Assembly: GCF_000002235.5 (NCBI RefSeq)
Contig: NW_022145597.1
Span: 25,560,423-25,624,422 of the forward strand
Origin: Strongylocentrotus purpuratus
Taxonomy: Eukaryota; Echinodermata; Echinoidea; Camarodonta; Strongylocentrotidae
DNA: 64,000 bases
Direction of reading: 5' to 3'
Shown here: in pieces, positions 16,284 to 28,013 of the stretch
Layout of the letters: each line of letters starts with the position of its first letter
Numbering within the stretch: the first letter of the stretch is position 1
Notes under the pieces: generated by a model
The model's database searches: none
The model's input: the letters and a program-made list of their open reading frames with translations, nothing else
What the model was told of the DNA's origin: nothing
Program-made: the position numbers and the translations under genes

Positions 16284-17560
16284 AAGCGTCCAGACCATAT
16301 TCACAACTCTCCTTCATCGATCATTTGCATGTGGTTCTTTACAAAAAAATCTTTAAAAAGGATAGCCTGTCTACACTCATACCAAGGTCTTCTGAATACA
16401 AGCATTACAAGTAAATTGAATCCTATTCCTAATCGTCTGACTTCATTTAATTAGATCTAGATCTAGACCTAAAGGGATCTAGACAAAAAACTAGCCTAGA
16501 TCTAGATGATAGTAACTAAAACAAAGTAGACCTAGATCTAGATCTAGATCTAGGCCTAGACTAGTAAAACTTTGTTTGTCTGACTTTGAGTAGATTTTTC
16601 TATGACCGAGTCTTAGACCTACTGCAAAGGTTCGAAATATATCCTAAAATAGTCTACAGACCAGATAAAATGTAAAAACTGTTAAACTAACTCAGCTACT
16701 GGGTCAAGGTCTAACTAATTTTACTCTGTCATTTCATTAGCTACAGAGCAGTCGAGTCTCGCTTGCGGAATACCGACCGACCGGGCCGGGCGGGCTGCGC
16801 TCCCGTGCCTGCAGGCGAGCCAGCTCCAGCCCACGGCATAGATATAGGTCGTCCAAGAGGCCAGGTCAGAATCGTACCCGATTCGATTCCAGATGATCAG
16901 AAGGCTTAATTGCGCCAAAAAAAATATAGCAGAAATTTAGGATTTTCAGACCGTATCTGAGACTTACCTGGAGTTGACTGAACTTTTCCTCAAGATCACG
17001 AATATCTACCAAATACATCACATGTGAGTAACAGTTAAATCCATTGACATGGTTACGTGTCATTAACGATTTGTAGTATTTGTACTTGTAAAGTTCACTG
17101 AAGTGGGCGCACGTGTAGTAGACGTAATTAGCATAAGCAATGCAAATTTTATGACGCGTTTACCTCTCCGTAGTCTTTTCTCCCTGCTGTAGTCCGAGTG
17201 TATATAAATAGAAGCTGTTTATCAATGATCTGTGCAAGCTATTTTTACCCTATGTTGTCCTTGCGATAAAGACTAATATTTGTTTTTATCTCGGTTTTTT
17301 TTGTTCTGTTTTGTTTGTTGTGATAATAGAAAGTTAATGGAAGGTTGATCTAGACGAAATATTCATGTATGACAGGGTCAGGGGTCTAATGATTATTTTG
17401 TGTTTCAAGTAATTTCGGTGTAGCGTGTGGGTACTTGTACATGTAGAACATAAATAGAAATGAAAAGGATTTTAAAAATAAAAAGATCTAGAGTCTAGTC
17501 TAGATCTAGATTCTTTAGACCCCCTATATAATTTACTGAGGGTGCATGCTGCGAAGGTGA
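15360..17560. repeat. Non-coding stretch rich in AGATCTAG palindromes
   Basis: The motif AGATCTAG, often doubled as TAGATCTAGATCTAG, recurs near 15780, 15935, 16455, 16490, 16525-16550 and 17485-17510, with related TAGGCCTAG and TCTAGTC. A (TTA)n run lies at about 16240-16280 and a GC-rich island at 16745-16830. No recognisable gene. This is the presumed left part of the Harbinger element. Confidence 0.5.
17201..17211 (+). promoter_or_regulatory. TATA-box candidate upstream of the Myb-like gene
   Basis: TATATAAATAG in an otherwise mixed-composition context. It could drive the plus-strand Myb-like gene if a 5' intron ends at the TTATAG acceptor just before its ATG (18980). No transcript evidence is available. 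Confidence 0.3.
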
Positions 17561-17996
17561 TTGTTTGTTAGTCGTACTATCATGACAGTTACCCTCTAAA
17601 CAACCGCTCCACCCCTGAAAATTACCCCCTGTTTATTTAAGGGGGACGTCTAAGTCTAACATTATGCTAAGCTTGTTGCCGGCCTTGGGGGGGGGGGGGG
17701 GGTTGATTGCCCGAGGGGGTAATTTTCTGGGGGGCGGGGGTAATAAATGTCCGATACGGGGAAGGGAGTAATCGTAATTGTCCTAGCACTCCTAGTCCTA
17801 GAAGTTCCTTTTTGCCTTTACACATTTTAATGGGGTAGGAGAAGGGGGAAATGAAAAAGGGCTGTCATAGGACTTAATTGTGTTCACATCGTAATCGGTG
17901 TAGTCCTCCGCACTTCTTAATAATTTAACGTGCTCCCAGTTTCTAATAAAGTGGAACAGTGGCGTAGACAGGTTCGTACACCTGGGGGGGATGACT

Positions 17997-18437
17997 CAGG
18001 GGCGGATCGAGCTTTTTGCTAAGGGGGGGGGTGACCAAAATAATGACGATGCGGAGCATCGTCCACGAGCCGCGAAGCGGCGAGCCGATTTTTTTTGGGG
18101 TGTTTATTTGAACCCCGTAAGTGATGTTTTCCTGGCATCTATTAACACAATGGAGACCATAAAAAGCAGTGCATGATAACGTCTTTTTAAATCAAGTAAC
18201 AGTTAAATACACAGTTATATCCAGAGTTATCATGTGTTTGGTTAAGTTACCAGATGAGTTGAATATCTTCTCACAATATTTGCACTTGAAAGGGTTTCTC
18301 TCCAGCGTGCGTTCTTTTTTCTTTCTTTTTTTCTTTTTTTGTTCCTTTTTTTTCCCTTTTTTTTGTTTTGTTTGTTTTTTGGGCCGCCCAAGGGGGTTTA
18401 AACCCCCTAACCCCCCCCCCCCGTAGATCCGCGCCTG
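17997..18437. mobile_element. Nested hAT-like element carrying a zinc-finger gene piece
   Basis: Terminal inverted repeats CAGGGGCGGATCGAG and GTAGATCCGCGCCTG lie inside the larger hAT-like element. No target duplication is visible. Near the left it has two tight hairpins: GACGATGC-GGA-GCATCGTC and GCCGC-GAA-GCGGC. Near the right it is pyrimidine-rich and carries zinc-finger-coding sequence on the minus strand. Confidence 0.7.
18222..18320 (-). pseudogene. Captured C2H2 zinc-finger gene fragment
   Basis: The minus-strand peptide NPFKCKYCEKIFNSSGNLT followed by KHM matches one C2H2 finger and its linker (PFKC-x2-C, then F-x5-L-x2-H). The second histidine is missing and the frame soon leaves finger sequence. 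The fragment is confined to the nested mobile element, so it looks like host gene sequence picked up by the transposon. Its parent gene is not in the window. Confidence 0.7.
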
Positions 18438-18450
18438 TTTAATCTTGTGG

Positions 18451-18480
18451 TTATCTTGTGGTTTCCAAACCACAAGATAA
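18451..18480. repeat. 30-bp near-perfect hairpin
   Basis: Arms TTATCTTGTGGTTT and AAACCACAAGATAA with a two-base CC loop, directly after the nested element and inside the outer hAT-like element. Confidence 0.85.
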
Positions 18481-18981
18481 CTACAAAATACTTGTAAGAT
18501 TTTCTTTTTTTTACCGTCTGAATTGGCTTTCACCGTGTGAATGCGGCTAATAACAATAAACACAATTACAATAATGATGAGGATTATTATTATCATCATC
18601 ATAATTATTATTATTATTAATATTATAATTGTTATCATTATTATTATTACTATTATTATCATCATTATGACTTATTAAGTAAACAAATATCATTCCCCAA
18701 AACCTGGGGGGGATGATTGTACATGCCATCCCCCCACCTTGTGAGGTGGGGGGGATGCATCCCCCTCATCCCCCCCGTTGTCTACGCCCCTGAAGTGGAA
18801 TAACGTAATTTCAAGTTTATAAGCCATCACATTGAACTACACGCGACAAAGAAAGAATTTTTCATGACACGATTAATTTTGCCATTAAACTTCATCAATG
18901 TTTAATACTGAATTGGACCTATTTATTTATAATCTTACTTTATACATCAAGATCAAGGGAGTTTTTTGTTTACGTTATAGG

Positions 18982-20005
18982 ATGGAGACTCCCAAAAAGA
19001 AAGGTTCTTGGAGGGTGAATGAGATTATGGTATGCATGGATACGTATCTCGAATTACACAGCACGTACAAAGCCATGAAAAAAAGTGGACAGGCAAAACT
19101 GTTTCATGATAAAATATGCGACACTTTAAATCTGCCGCGAGGGTGTACTGAGAACCTAATGAAGAACATCGGCCGAGAGTATCGGGATGAGGTGAGAAGC
19201 TCCATGGCTACAGGGGGTGAAACCCGGACGCCTACACTGAGGGGTTCCAGTGACTTGTATGACAAATATGACGAATACTACCAGTTGTACTTCCCAGCTG
19301 GTGGACAGGTGATTATATTAATAAATGATATCATTCTTATACAATTTTACCTGACTACAAGAATAAGCAAGTTTTCCATAGAATGAATTACGCAATGAAT
19401 TCGAATAACTCTTTTCTGTCGCTCTATCAAACTTGACAGATATTAATAACATAATATATATGGCCTATATACTGATGCCAAATGTCTATACAATTTACAA
19501 AGCTTAATATTAACAATGCATGTAACTTTAAACAAGGTATCATAAACGGCAAATTATTTTACAAAGTTCATGAATTTCAACTTAATCAAATCAAAATACA
19601 AAATGATACATACATGTAACAGTCTGTTTTTTGGTACTTATTTAACTTTTAAATTTAATTAAAAGCTTTAATTTTACTGTATCAACATCAAACTGACTAT
19701 AAGTTTATCAGAAGTGTTGATATATTTACCATTTCAACCCGTTTTAGGTTAAGCCGCATGCAGTTATAACCGAAGGCATGGTGAGAACCATCAATGCCGC
19801 GGCGTCCGGACCAACCCCATCGCAACCAGGTACATCTGAGCAACCAAGCCCCAAGAAGAGGAGAACTCAACAGGATGAGATGCTCGATGCAATGAGAGAA
19901 TTGGTTGACACCCAAAAAACAATTGCAAGTGAACTGAAAACTATAAGAATGGTTATGGCAACACATTGCGGCATTGAAGTGAGGGTTGAGAGCAATGAAA
20001 TTTAA
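18982..20005 (+). CDS. Harbinger Myb/SANT-like DNA-binding protein
   Basis: Two exons, 18982-19308 and 19748-20005, join in phase (GTGATT donor, GTTTTAG acceptor) to give 194 aa. The first exon has a helix-rich Myb/SANT or MADF-like domain (GSWRVNEIMVCMDTYLEL, then IGREYRDEV and YDKYDEYYQLYFPAG). The second has a Pro/Ser linker, a basic patch PKKRRTQ that could act as a nuclear signal, and a helical end (EMLDAMRELVDTQKTIASEL). In autonomous Harbinger transposons a protein of this kind helps the nuclease reach the nucleus and bind the ends. The ATG at 18982 is chosen because it precedes the conserved domain and directly follows an acceptor-like TTATAG; an upstream in-frame ATG at 18898 would add 28 residues without family likeness. 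Confidence 0.8.
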
Positions 20006-20305
20006 ATTATCATTTATTTTCTTTACAGTTTTTAGTCGTTGCTTTTGGACTTTTACATTTCCAGACTTTAAAAAAAACAGAAATTTATTAGAAATTAATA
20101 TTGTTCATCATAAGACTAACATCACTGTTGACCGTTGGTACTGATAATATTCATGTAGTGTTGGGAGCCCCAAATTCGCCTAAAATTTGACCGCAAAATT
20201 TAAATTGTATCATAATGTGAAAGCGGGTGTCAATTGGAATAAATTACAATGTACCATATAATCAAATCATCAATTGGATTCCAGGATATTGGTTGATCTA
20301 TGAAG

Positions 20306-21442
20306 TTAAATGTAATTTGTATACCTATTATGTAAAACAGACATGGCTACCAAACATTTAGAGGGAAATAGAACACCGCCCTTTGCAGCCATTCGATTCT
20401 CTTTAAGTTGCGCCAGTCGCCATCTCAGCTGGGTAGCACCTATTGTCCTTTCTACAATTTGACGAAGTTTGGTGACGTCAATGTTAAAGCGTGCTTCTGC
20501 TTCGTTGGGGTGCTGTTTGACAACTCTGTGCACAACCGACTGATGGAGATTACGATAGGCTGGATCTCCAAGGACAACAAAATTGTCTGGGAGATTGTCG
20601 AGGAAATGCATGAAACCAACACTCCATTCCGTTGCTGTTTTATCATGTGTCGCTCCTGACAAACCTGCAATATTGTTTTGGTGTAAAGATACATAACTCA
20701 AATGTTAATGACCTTTGCCACTTATTTTTCGTGATTGGTGTTCACTGTTCACGATTTAAGACATGATAATCGATCTTATTAATTATAGTTACAAAAGTAT
20801 TCCGGAGAAAATAATTATTGTAAATGAGCTAATTGCTTTGATTTATATTGATATTCAACAAATTACACTTTGGAAAGTTTAATGGCACTATATCTTCATT
20901 ATTCATTTTAGTATTAAGTGCTATGTCAAATTGCACATTCTTTAGATATCTAATATTTACTCTGATATAATAATTTTGAAAAATTAAACTTTAGAAGTCC
21001 ATACATGACTTATATATCTGAAATTTATTAGTTTCATGCGTGATTTTTTTTTTAAATCAATATTTTTTCTTGATTAATGTTATAACATTTTTTATTAGGA
21101 TCATTGTTCTTTGTTTTATTTACCGGTTATTATATGACGAACTTGGCCAAACTTATCCGAAATGAGCTGGGTGTTCAGTGAATCACATGATTTGCCATGG
21201 CGACCACAAAAGTAGGCGTCGCCTGCATGGTCAGGTCTCTGGATCCGGGAAATATACCCGTCGATGTATAAAATTACTTGCTTCAACTTTTCGTTCCAGA
21301 TAAAAGAAAGGGGACAAAGTAAAGCCTAAAATTAATTTAATTTGTTTTCATCATAATAAATATCATTATGATTATGGCTATTTGTCGCCGGTATTTAAAC
21401 AAAACTCTTCTAGCGACCGCCCTCCCCCACTACGATCCAGCT

Positions 21443-21488
<46 letters not shown>

Positions 21489-22072
21489 CAATCATCATCA
21501 TCACCAGATCATCATCATCACCATCACCAGGTCATCATCATCATTATCATCATCATTATCATCACCATCATCACATTATTATTATAGGCCTAAGTTAAGT
21601 TTTTTTTTAAATAATTATTTTCATTATTGTAAATTTGTTTATTCGATATTATTATTGTTATTCGATATCATTATCTTTACGTTATATATACCTGCCCATC
21701 CGGCATCATGATTTCAGACGCAAGCCGTTCGTATTGTTCTGGCCGCGGAAGAGAAATATACTCCGGCGCCTTATCAAAGAGAAAATCTGTCGTCAATCTG
21801 GTGTGACGAAATGCGGTGGAGGTGGCAATTCCCGCGGATCTGCCCAGTTGTCTGTAATAGCCACCTCCAGCCAAATAGTCTAGTAGGGTTTCTATCATTT
21901 GTTCTGATTTGAGATACCCGCGTGGTCCTGCCCCCCTCCAGTCGTTAAATTCACCTCCAAGTTGGGAAATTTCTCGCTCACTTAATCGATAATGTTTTAC
22001 AGATGATTCGCTTGATGATGCTGGGACTCTATGATGATTTGGGCGCCGACGATAGTTAAGTAGATTGAACAT
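20306..22072 (-). CDS. PIF/Harbinger DDE nuclease (HARBI1-like), apparently intact
   Basis: Three minus-strand exons, 22072-21692, 21286-21124 and 20664-20306, have GT/AG borders and compatible phases and give 300 aa with no internal stop. The catalytic acids are visible: D in ILYIDGYISRIQRP, D in VVLGDPAYR, and E in LRQIVERTIGATQLRWR. The block SCDSLNTQLISDKFGQVRHI followed by LSGATHDKTA is typical of the family. The N-terminal part holds a helix-turn-helix-like stretch (GGGYYRQLGRSAGIATSTAF). The first intron contains an (ATC)n run. It is convergent with the Myb-like gene. A recently active element or a retained pair are both possible. Confidence 0.88.
21443..21580 (+). repeat. (ATC)n microsatellite in the nuclease intron
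   Basis: Long run of TCATCA units with CACCATCACC interruptions. The open frames across it code only for poly-Ile or poly-His and are not genes. Confidence 0.9.
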
Positions 22073-22149
22073 GATACAAAATTAAAACTAAAAAAACAGT
22101 ATAGTGAAGAAAAAATTAATAATGTAAAAGGGGTACTTCTTCCGTGCAG

Positions 22150-22453
22150 CAGCCTTAATCGTAATGATAGCAACACCAACACCAACACCGAACTTGAAAT
22201 CATGAATTTCCCAATCCCTAGGGGCTGGTGTTGGTGAATGGGAAAATTACACGTAAATCGTCAACACCAACCGCGATACTCGGTTCAGCAGACGACATCC
22301 AACACCAGCTTCAACACTGCGTACCGGAAATACGTCATATCTTCCGAGGTCAATCCCAACACCGGCTCGATTTCAAGTTCGGTGTTGTAGCTGGTGTTGA
22401 TGTTCTCACAACACCAACACCAGCTTTCAACACCGTACTTGAAATCACTCATA
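22150..22453. repeat. AACACC-rich subterminal repeats of the Harbinger element
   Basis: Many direct and inverted AACACCAACACC and GGTGTTGGTGTTG units, plus three copies of CAACACCGAACTTGAAATC or its complement near 22182, 22370 and 22427. Such subterminal arrays commonly bind Harbinger Myb-like protein. Here they also sit immediately upstream of the nuclease ATG, so they may overlap its promoter. Confidence 0.6.
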
Positions 22454-23023
22454 ACCTACATAAAGAAGTTCTGGCGCCATCTACGACGATTACTAAAACA
22501 CGTACGCTTACGTACGTAAGCACAATGAAACCTTTTTGGGGGTTTTTGTTCATTTTTTTGTTATGCGTGATTAGATCATGAACTTACTAAATAAGATATG
22601 AAGCATGCAGGTGATCACATTTTCATGTAATAGCGTTTGGTAAAAGAGTTGCAGCAATGTCTTTCTTAGCTAAGAAATTGTATGTTTCCTGTTTTATACA
22701 TTAATATGCAAGTTCCCCCCATATCTCCCATCTCTAACTCTTTCTCTTCCACCTATACCCCTCTCTCACCATTCTCTTTTTTTTCTCCTTCTCACTCTTT
22801 CCTCAGTCATAACATAATGCCTTACTGATCTTCTCTGTGTCAAATTATAAATCATTTTCAGGATCTTCTGAAGAAGTGAAAGGATTAGAGAAATTTCCTA
22901 TTTTCTTCCCAGGGCAGCCTACTTGTAATAAATAGAGTATATTTATTGTACTATTTGTAAATATATTTTTGGAAAAACGCCAATTTATTTGAAGTTATCG
23001 TTGACCATCAAAGATATCCAAAT
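22454..23023. other. Intergenic DNA right of the Harbinger element, nothing gene-like
   Basis: AT-rich with a pyrimidine-rich patch at about 22715-22800. Open frames are short and without recognisable domains. Confidence 0.4.

Positions 23024-23067
<44 letters not shown>
23024..23067 (+). repeat. (GA)n microsatellite
   Basis: About 40 bases of uninterrupted GA units, directly followed by SINE-B body sequence. Confidence 0.95.
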
Positions 23068-23069
<2 letters not shown>

Positions 23070-23190
23070 GCCCTTTGGTAAAGCATTAATCCTCGTTACC
23101 AAGTCCCTCAGAGAGGACTTCAAGCCATCAGTCCCCTGGTTACTAACATTCAAGCATACAATGTTTTCTTAGCAGTCACATAAAATAATA
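23068..23190 (+). mobile_element. SINE family B, body fragment
   Basis: The body (CCAAGTCCCTCAGAGAGGAC, TCAAGCCATCAGTCCCCTGG, TTCAAGCATAC, TCTTAGCAGT) matches the minus-strand copy at 51365-51573, which keeps its tRNA-like head. Here a GA run replaces the head. Confidence 0.7.
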
Positions 23191-23194
23191 TATC

Positions 23195-26100
23195 AAACGG
23201 AAGTTAAAAAATGAAAAAAAAAGGAAGAATACATGAACACAATAATTTGTTGTTGACATAACCATTTGGTTTATTCTGTAAAATTCCGAGCACTTACATT
23301 TGGCTTACAAGAGAGGAATAATAATAAAAATAACAATAATAATAAAAAGAGGGCAAATCACAAGAAATAAAAAAAGGAGAAAAATTATACCTTCTCGATA
23401 ACAGTTTTTGTTTTTTGTCAGAAATACCTGCAAGGGAAGTCATAGACATACAACAACAAACAGCTAGTAAAGCATACAGACATTACATACAAATATATAT
23501 TTATCACAAGTATATTCACAATAAAGTTAGAAAATTTACATATTCTTAAAAGTACAGCTAAAAGAGTCTTTTATTCTTGTTAACTTCATCAATCATTATA
23601 ACACATCAGAAAACTGCGTACATTAATTTGTACTGTCAAACTCCAACACTGATTTGTACTTGTAGAAAGGGAGCTATATTAAAAATTGAACACGATTCAA
23701 GACATTGATATTATATAAAATCATGATATTGCTGTTAAAAATGAGAAGTTCCTTAAGATAGAGAAAAAATTACGGAAAAGGAGCTTGAAAGTTTAAAACA
23801 GCCTTGTTAAATGTTCTAATTTCAATAGCTATATTAGTACCAGTACAAGGTATTGACGTAGAGGTGGTGTGGAGACAAAAGTCAATATTCAAATTTCAAC
23901 AAGCTTTCAGTGATGTTCAGGCATTAGTGGGAGAAAAGGATAAGATACCTTATCTAAAAGAAAATGAAATAAGTAATACTGTGTTTTCCTCTAAACTTAC
24001 TATTTTTCTCCTGAATTCTTCTCTAGAAATACTGTTCAAGCTCTGTTTCTATCTTTACATATACATGTATCTGACAAGCACTGAATTGTCAAAAGCAGAA
24101 AATTGAATAATATTGAAATAAAATCTAATGGAAATAAATATCAGATATTGTGGAGAGTTTAAAAAAAAAAATCTGTTTTCAATGACAAAGATGATATTAG
24201 AATGCTGCTTGCAACTTTCTTTCATCATGAATATTACTGCTTTAGAAGGAATAAACAAATTCTATGATTTATTTTAGTCTCTGAAAGAGAATTGTCATGA
24301 GTCCCTACAGAATTTAAGTGTATTTAAGTGTATAAATATGAAAAATCAAATTAAAAATAGTACCCAAATAAATCAAAAGATCAAATAAATAGATATGATA
24401 AGTTAATAACTTGAGAGTCTATATGGCAGAGAAATTCTGCTCAGTTTTTGAGGTATTCTAACAGCGCGTCACTCAGCTATGCTTCTACAAAAACTTTCTC
24501 CTTATACACAAGAATAACAGACTAACATATGTTTGGAGAAAAAAAGAGAGTATAATGCCAGATGCAAATGATTACAGGGTGGAAAAGAGAAATTTACAGA
24601 GTCACAAAAAAACACAAGAATATGTTAAAAACACATTTAAAATGACTGCCCCAGAATAATAAACTTCGTCATTTGTCTCCCTCCGAGTTCTATCAGAGAT
24701 GCTTCAATCAGAAAGCAACTCCTAGTTTTCTCTTTCGCATCCTCAAGCACTAACACGCCATGTTTTTTTTTGTTTTACAATCAATTGAAATCTACAGCCT
24801 TGTCCCGGTTGAACGATCACCACGACAACATAAAATCAGCTATACATTCAGACGGTTTGTTGTCGCTTCACGATACACTATATAGCAGATTAGCTTTGTA
24901 CACTTTGGACTTTCTCACCAGTCTTTTATCCTCTCTCATTATTAACGCTTTCAAGTTTTATGTACAAAATAGGTGCTGAGAAATGACACCTTTCAAAATA
25001 AAAGCATACAATGTTATATCATACATACATACTTACATACATACATAGTTCTGAGCAGAAATGTTCTACATTTAAAGCTGTATCATTTTAGATTGTGAAA
25101 AATTGTCGTAATATCTTAAATCTAAAGTTACTGCTTGAAATAAATATATTTTACCCAACTTGTACAAAGTCATGGCAAAGAAGAAGTGTCCATACAAAAA
25201 GTTCAATAAATGCAGCTACAACAACTAAAAAGATCAACTCAACTGCAGAGTATTAAAGGCGTAAAATAAACAAACTTTTTTCTGTTTGATGCATTTACGA
25301 TAGGTGTACGTTTGCAAAACTTGGTGTAAATCTGAATAACAAATCTGATACAAATTGAATGGGCAGTATCTGGAGTGCTTCAACTATACTATCTTACTAT
25401 CATTTTTCAAGATCGTTCAATTCTTAAAAGAAATGGTTGTAAAAGAATGCTTCAAGAGTAATGCATGACAAAATAGAAGCACCAAAAGAAATATATGTAA
25501 GAATCTAAACCTCTGGAAAGGACTAAATTACATTTAGCTTCTACCGAATCACAAATTTAAACCCATGGGTCCATATTGTACTAGGTTCAGTTAACCCTCA
25601 CACAAGGAATAAAGTCATGTTAAACAAAAGGAAAACTTAACCCTTAAGTCTTATTTTCTCTGTTAAATTTGACTTTATACTGGTTTAAATCCTGTATCGG
25701 GTTGAACTGGGACCATTCTGTTTTACACTACAACACTACACATAAACTCATGATGTTTATCTTTTCTATCTTCAAGATTTGTTGGGTTAATTTAAGATTT
25801 TTGCTAGACTTTGCAGTAAAATGTTTCAAATAAACCTAACTCAGCATAAGTTTCTATGTAGATAATTGATCGTATTTGTCATCTGAAGCAACTACCCCAA
25901 TTGTCATTCAAAAACGTTAAAAATATGTAAAAACATGAGGAGAATGTTAGATATTACTTCTTATTACGCATTTGAGGGAAGTCTTATTTTCTGCACGACT
26001 GAATAAATAATGTCCTACCTTATCGAATGTCACACTCTACCGATAATGCTTTCAAATTTGGCAATCATCATAATATTCACAAATTTACCATACCGATTCT

Positions 26101-27975
26101 CTTGTCTATTGTTACCTATTCTCAGAGATCAGCTGGATCATTAATTAAAAATTATCATATATTCTTTACAAAAATGTGGTGCTAATCGCAAAACCTGATC
26201 ATTATTTCATAACTACAATGTATCATACAATTTTTTTTGAAAATCAAATGTTACTGTTATCTATCACAACGTATCATACAATATTTTCTTAAAGTTGTGC
26301 ATGAAGATTGACAATTCGACAAAGCTTGTACATGGATAAATATGTATAGAAATATATACCGTGGATGCAAATATTGAAATGGTCCTTAAAATAGGTTTGC
26401 ATAAAAATATCAGCACTGATTTTCGGGTGGAGAAGGGTCAACAATTTTAAGCAAACCTTGAATGGTTCACGTCACAATCTAACATCAGACGGCATTGTAA
26501 CAATGCAGCAATACCGTCACATGTTTTCGCTGATCAGTTGTAGAAAATTGGCACCGCATCATCATCATCTCTTTTGCTATAGAATTACTAACTGCATATA
26601 AAAAGCTTTTTTTTTCTCGTCCACCTCTTGTGCCCAATAAATTCATACCAATTGCAGACAATATATGTACGTTTACTCTACAAGCCATTGACTTTGAGAG
26701 GGTTTCCTTTTCATGATTTTTGCAGATACTTGTATAGTGTTGCCAATTCAACACGAGAAAATGCGCCGCCAATGCATGACTGGACATGAATTTTAGGTAG
26801 CCTCAATTATTTATGGTGAAACAACTCACAAAATTCAGTATGCAACAATGTTGGCTTATTTTCTGTTCTATGCGGTTAGCTTAGCACATGATTGTCTCCC
26901 CCACACACGAGAGCAAGTCGATACAGTTGTCTGCAATTTGTACGAATTATTCATACATGTATGTCTCTTTTTTTTCAAATATTTTCTCATTCTCTTTGAA
27001 AAATTGGCAAATAGAAGAAGTTCAAACAATTTCAAGACATCAAATTTGTACACCCAGCTCATAAAAAGACTAACTTCACATAACCTATTTTTGTAGTACA
27101 TATAATCAAAAGCATTTCTATTTAATCTGTACAAATTTCTGATTGAAATAAAAACAGATGAATATTAAAGAAACACCTACAAAAGGGGCTAAAAACAGAT
27201 ACAGTGGACAGAATACTGCCTATAAAAAAAAAAGACATATAATTCTTTACAAATTGAACAATTGATGGAGGTGGATTATTGTGGTGAAGAAAGATGACAA
27301 ATGAAGTAAAAGTTGTAAGCCTCGCTACGATAACTAGATTTGGGATATTAGCAATGCTGTATGTTACAATGCTTCTTTTTAGCTTTAAAAACTCTGCACA
27401 AAAACTTATAAACCAGATGGTTGTTAGATGCACATGTTGAGGTGTTGAGGGGCAGAAGTTTTCTTCTTTTAAAATTACAATAGCAGGGATCTATCTGTTT
27501 GGGCAACCACATATACCATGAAGCTGAAATTTGTTTTTGGTCCATATTATTCCAGGATTTATGACATGAATAAATATTCAGGGGAGCATGTGGTCAGGAA
27601 AGATACAATTAAAATGACATATATCTTTGGAATATCGGTCCAATTGGGTGCAGTACTGTATTGGCTTTTTATCTCATTTACATACATATCTTATGATTGT
27701 ATCTCTGCAGTTTGTTATCTTATCTCTTTCTCTGGGGTTTTTTTTTGGGGGGGGGAGGGGGAATAAAGAGGGGGGGGGGGGCGGGAGTTACTATCATGAA
27801 ATCAGGAACAGGAATTCCACACAAGATCAAGTTTAAAACATTGCATGTGTATAATGCCAAAAGTTTACGGTGTGAAAAGGCAGTCTTTTGTAAGATTTGT
27901 TTTCTTCATACGGAATTTACCCTCATAATTCCCAGCCTCTTTAGTAAAGTGAAAAATTTACTTGAGGGGGAGGGG

Positions 27976-28013
<38 letters not shown>

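Larger units (their letters stand above)
17957..18792. mobile_element. Non-autonomous hAT-like element with perfect 8-bp target duplication
   Basis: Ends CAGTGGCGTAGACAGG and TTGTCTACGCCCCTG, flanked by AAGTGGAA on both sides (17949-17956 and 18793-18800). The 8-bp duplication and CAG...CTG termini fit the hAT superfamily. It contains a nested element (17997-18437), a hairpin at 18451-18480, and imperfect ATT repeats. No transposase. Confidence 0.9.
15202..22453. mobile_element. PIF/Harbinger transposon with two genes (ends tentative)
   Basis: The core is certain: a Myb/SANT-like gene (18982-20005, plus) and a Harbinger DDE nuclease gene (22072-20306, minus), arranged convergently as in many Harbinger elements. 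The ends are proposed from inverted sequence at 15202 (GAGTGATAACGGTGTTCGG, then GGTGTTGGTGTTGGTGTTG) and 22453 (CACCGTACTTGAAATCACTC). Both ends also share GCTGCTGAACCGAG or its complement, and arrays of AACACC. I found no convincing 3-bp target duplication. The left 2.7 kb is non-coding and carries a hAT insertion, so the true left end could be elsewhere. Confidence 0.45.

Noticed and set aside
16196-16454. Poly-Tyr or poly-Ile open frames
   Set aside because: (TTA)n microsatellite artefact.
18547-18729. Asn/Asp-rich small protein
   Set aside because: Imperfect ATT/ATC repeats inside the hAT-like element.
20408-20659. Plus-strand open frame opposite the nuclease
   Set aside because: Shadow of the Harbinger nuclease exon.
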